7,787 bases of DNA from NCBI GenBank assembly GCA_947456315.1, contig CANGRU010000065.1:1-7787 (forward strand), given 5' to 3'. Made by a program: the position numbers and the translations under genes. The notes under the pieces were generated by a model. It ran no database searches and had not been told where the DNA came from. It was given only the letters and a program-made list of their open reading frames with translations. This stretch comes from Beijerinckiaceae bacterium. GTDB lineage: Bacteria; Pseudomonadota; Alphaproteobacteria; Rhizobiales; Beijerinckiaceae. This document shows, in pieces, positions 5,876 through 7,787 of this stretch. Position 1 is the first letter of the stretch, and every line of letters begins with the position of its first letter.

Positions 5876-7787
5876 TTGGACGGGCAGAGCTCAGACAAAT
5901 CGAGAAAAGAGGGAGCGCGTCCCGACGCACGCCCGCTCGATTCGCTTGCCCAAAAAGCCGCACTGGTTTTGTTCTGGGAACGGATATGGCCCGCACTCGT
6001 GCCGCTTCTGGCCCTTGCGGCCCTGTTTTTTGCCACCTCTTGGGCCGGCTTCTGGATCGCCGCCCCTCTGCCGCTGCGTCTGGTCATTCTGGCGGGCTTT
6101 GCAGGCGTCTCACTGCTGCTGCTCACCCGTCTGGCACGCCTGAGCTGGCCATCGCGGCGCGAAAGTCTGGCGCGCCTTGATCGTGATTCGGGCGCACCCC
6201 ATCGCCCCGCGACCATGTTGGAAGACCAGCTCGCCAATGAAAAGGCCGATGCGACCACACAGGCGCTCTGGCAGATCCATCTGGCGCGCGCGCAACAGCA
6301 CATCTCATCTTTGCAGATTGCTGCGCCCTCACCGCGCATGGCCGAGCGTGACCGCTATGCACTGCGGGCGGCGGCGCTGATCGCGTTGATCGCAACTGCT
6401 TTCATCGCCGGACCTGAAAAAAACCAGCGCCTCATGGCGGCCTTTGATTGGCGCAGTGACGCGCAGAAAGCACAAGCCTTCCGGCTCGATGCATGGATTG
6501 ATCCGCCGCCCTATACGGGTCGGCCACCCATCCTGCTGACGGGCCGCGCCGAGCAAGGCCAAAGCTCACTCAAAATTCAAGCGCCGGCGCAATCCCATGT
6601 GATCATCCGCGCCTCCAGTGCTTCAGGTGTATCGGTCGAAACGGAAGGAGGCTTGCAAGCCCAAAAACCTGATGACACCAGCACCGGAAAATTGACGGTG
6701 CGTGTGGCTCCACCACAAAAAACTACGCCCGCGTCAGAAGATGAACAGCGTTTCCTGTTGCGCGCCGATGCCAAGCTTGTCTTGAAACAATATGGCACCA
6801 CGCTGTCGCAATTTGAGATTGCATCCATTGCTGATCGTCCGCCAACCATTGCTTTGCGTGGTGAGCCGCGCAGCGATACGCGCGGTGCCCTCACGCTCGG
6901 CTATAAAATCGAAGACGATTACGGCGTGTTGAGCGCTGAAGCGCAATTTGAAAAACCCGTCATTCAAGGCAAGGCCGTCACGGGACGCACGCTTGTTGAG
7001 GCGCCCAAAATGCTCTTGGCGCTTCCTGGGGCGCCCGGCGGAATGGGTGAAGCGGAAACAACAGGTGATTTATCCGAACATCCTTGGGCGGGTGCGCGTG
7101 TCTCGATGAGACTTGTGGCGCGCGATGAAGGCGGCAATGAAGGGTTCAGCGACCCTGTCGACATCACCCTGCCGCAGAGGACTTTTGTCAAACCGCTGGC
7201 CCGCGCCCTGATCGAGCAGCGGCGCAATCTGGTTCTCGCACCCGATGATCGCAAGCGTGTTCTTCTGTCGATGGATGCATTGCTGTTTTTGCCAGAACAG
7301 TTCGATGTGCCCAGCAGCATTTATCTGGGTCTGCGCACAATATCGCAGCGTCTCAAATTGGCGCGCAATGATGCCGATCTTTTGGGTGTCGCTGATCTCA
7401 TGTGGGAAATGGCGCTCAAACTCGAAGAGGGCGATCTGTCACAAGCCGAGCGCGACTTGCGCGCGGCCCAGCAAGAATTGCGCGAGGCTTTGGAGCGCGG
7501 CGCCACGCCTGAAGAGCTTAAAAAGCTGATGGATCAGCTGCGCGCCGCCCTCGACAAATTCATGCGCGAGCTGGCGGAACAAAACCTGCAAAATCAGCAA
7601 AACGCGGATCAGCAAATGGATCCGAACCAGCAAGTGCTGACCATTACGCCGCGCGACCTGCAAGCGCTTCTGGATCGCATGCAAGAGATGATGCGCAACG
7701 GTGAAACAGCAGATGCGCAGCGCATGCTCGATTCGCTACAGCGCATGATGGAAAATCTGCAAAGCGCCCAGCGCCGCAATCAGCAAA
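5876..7787 (+). CDS. TIGR02302/DUF4175 family large membrane protein (C-terminus beyond right edge)
   Basis: 637 complete codons are visible and the frame is open to the window end; family members are about 850 residues. Function is unknown. The N-terminus has two hydrophobic segments at about 38-57 and 67-85, a polar stretch of about 75 residues, then a third segment at about 162-181. Most of the rest should be periplasmic. W207 begins WIDPPPYTGRPP, and RDEGGNEG (from R416) followed by TFVKPLARALIEQRR (from T436) fits the family as I know it. From about 514 to 565 the sequence is helical and charged (coiled-coil-like). A Gln/Asn-rich patch (568-586) and a Met/Gln-rich helix follow, matching the low-complexity tail described for TIGR02302. 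The start is TTG, chosen for its ribosome site. It follows lysA by 96 nt. Such proteins usually neighbour lysA in alphaproteobacteria, as far as I recall, suggesting an envelope role, but none is established. Confidence 0.9.
   Translation, partial: MDGQSSDKSRKEGARPDARPLDSLAQKAALVLFWERIWPALVPLLALAALFFATSWAGFWIAAPLPLRLVILAGFAGVSLLLLTRLARLSWPSRRESLARLDRDSGAPHRPATMLEDQLANEKADATTQALWQIHLARAQQHISSLQIAAPSPRMAERDRYALRAAALIALIATAFIAGPEKNQRLMAAFDWRSDAQKAQAFRLDAWIDPPPYTGRPPILLTGRAEQGQSSLKIQAPAQSHVIIRASSASGVSVETEGGLQAQKPDDTSTGKLTVRVAPPQKTTPASEDEQRFLLRADAKLVLKQYGTTLSQFEIASIADRPPTIALRGEPRSDTRGALTLGYKIEDDYGVLSAEAQFEKPVIQGKAVTGRTLVEAPKMLLALPGAPGGMGEAETTGDLSEHPWAGARVSMRLVARDEGGNEGFSDPVDITLPQRTFVKPLARALIEQRRNLVLAPDDRKRVLLSMDALLFLPEQFDVPSSIYLGLRTISQRLKLARNDADLLGVADLMWEMALKLEEGDLSQAERDLRAAQQELREALERGATPEELKKLMDQLRAALDKFMRELAEQNLQNQQNADQQMDPNQQVLTITPRDLQALLDRMQEMMRNGETADAQRMLDSLQRMMENLQSAQRRNQQ

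Noticed and set aside
5839..6180. Plus-strand open frames overlapping the start of the DUF4175 gene
   Set aside because: They are in other frames than the open frame running from 5876 to the window end, which has the membrane segments and family motifs.
1..7787. Defence system, mobile element, CRISPR array, tRNA or novel cassette
   Set aside because: Every stretch is accounted for by housekeeping genes or spacers under 100 nt; no repeats, att-like sites, transposase motifs or clear composition shift were seen.

Overview
This window looks like an ordinary, well-conserved stretch of an alphaproteobacterial chromosome, most likely from the Hyphomicrobiales (Rhizobiales) and their relatives. The evidence is moderately high GC, an sdhC-sdhD-sdhA gene order with alphaproteobacterial-type subunits, a TlpA with the four cysteines described for the Bradyrhizobium protein, and an argH / small LptM-type lipoprotein / lysA / large TIGR02302-type (DUF4175) membrane protein series that I recall from rhizobial genomes. 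Genus cannot be fixed from the sequence alone. I see no tRNA, rRNA, IS element, CRISPR array, phage gene or compositional island.

Left half, minus strand (reading right to left): tlpA (2733-2032), sdhC (1949-1536), sdhD (1523-1131) and the first 365 codons of sdhA (1096 to beyond the left edge). The sdh genes are tightly packed (12 and 34 nt apart) and surely form one operon, with sdhB expected beyond the left edge. They encode complex II: SdhA oxidises succinate on covalently bound FAD, and SdhC and SdhD anchor the enzyme in the inner membrane, hold haem b and form the quinone site. tlpA, a membrane-anchored periplasmic thiol-disulfide reductase, lies 82 nt upstream in the same direction and could share transcripts with sdh.

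Right half, plus strand: argH (2776-4176, last step of arginine synthesis), an 84-nt spacer containing a perfect 9-bp stem-loop, a GTG-started small lipoprotein of LptM type (4261-4500), lysA (4508-5779, last step of lysine synthesis) whose ribosome binding site overlaps the lipoprotein stop codon, a 96-nt spacer, and a TTG-started large membrane protein of the TIGR02302/DUF4175 family (5876 to beyond the right edge; 637 codons visible). argH and tlpA are divergent, with only 42 nt between their start codons.

There are no gene-free stretches over 300 nt. I found no convincing new biological system. The least understood element is the DUF4175/TIGR02302 protein, and the most useful observations concern its unannotated TTG start, the lipoprotein-lysA coupling, the extra cysteine pair in TlpA and the very short divergent tlpA/argH intergenic region.
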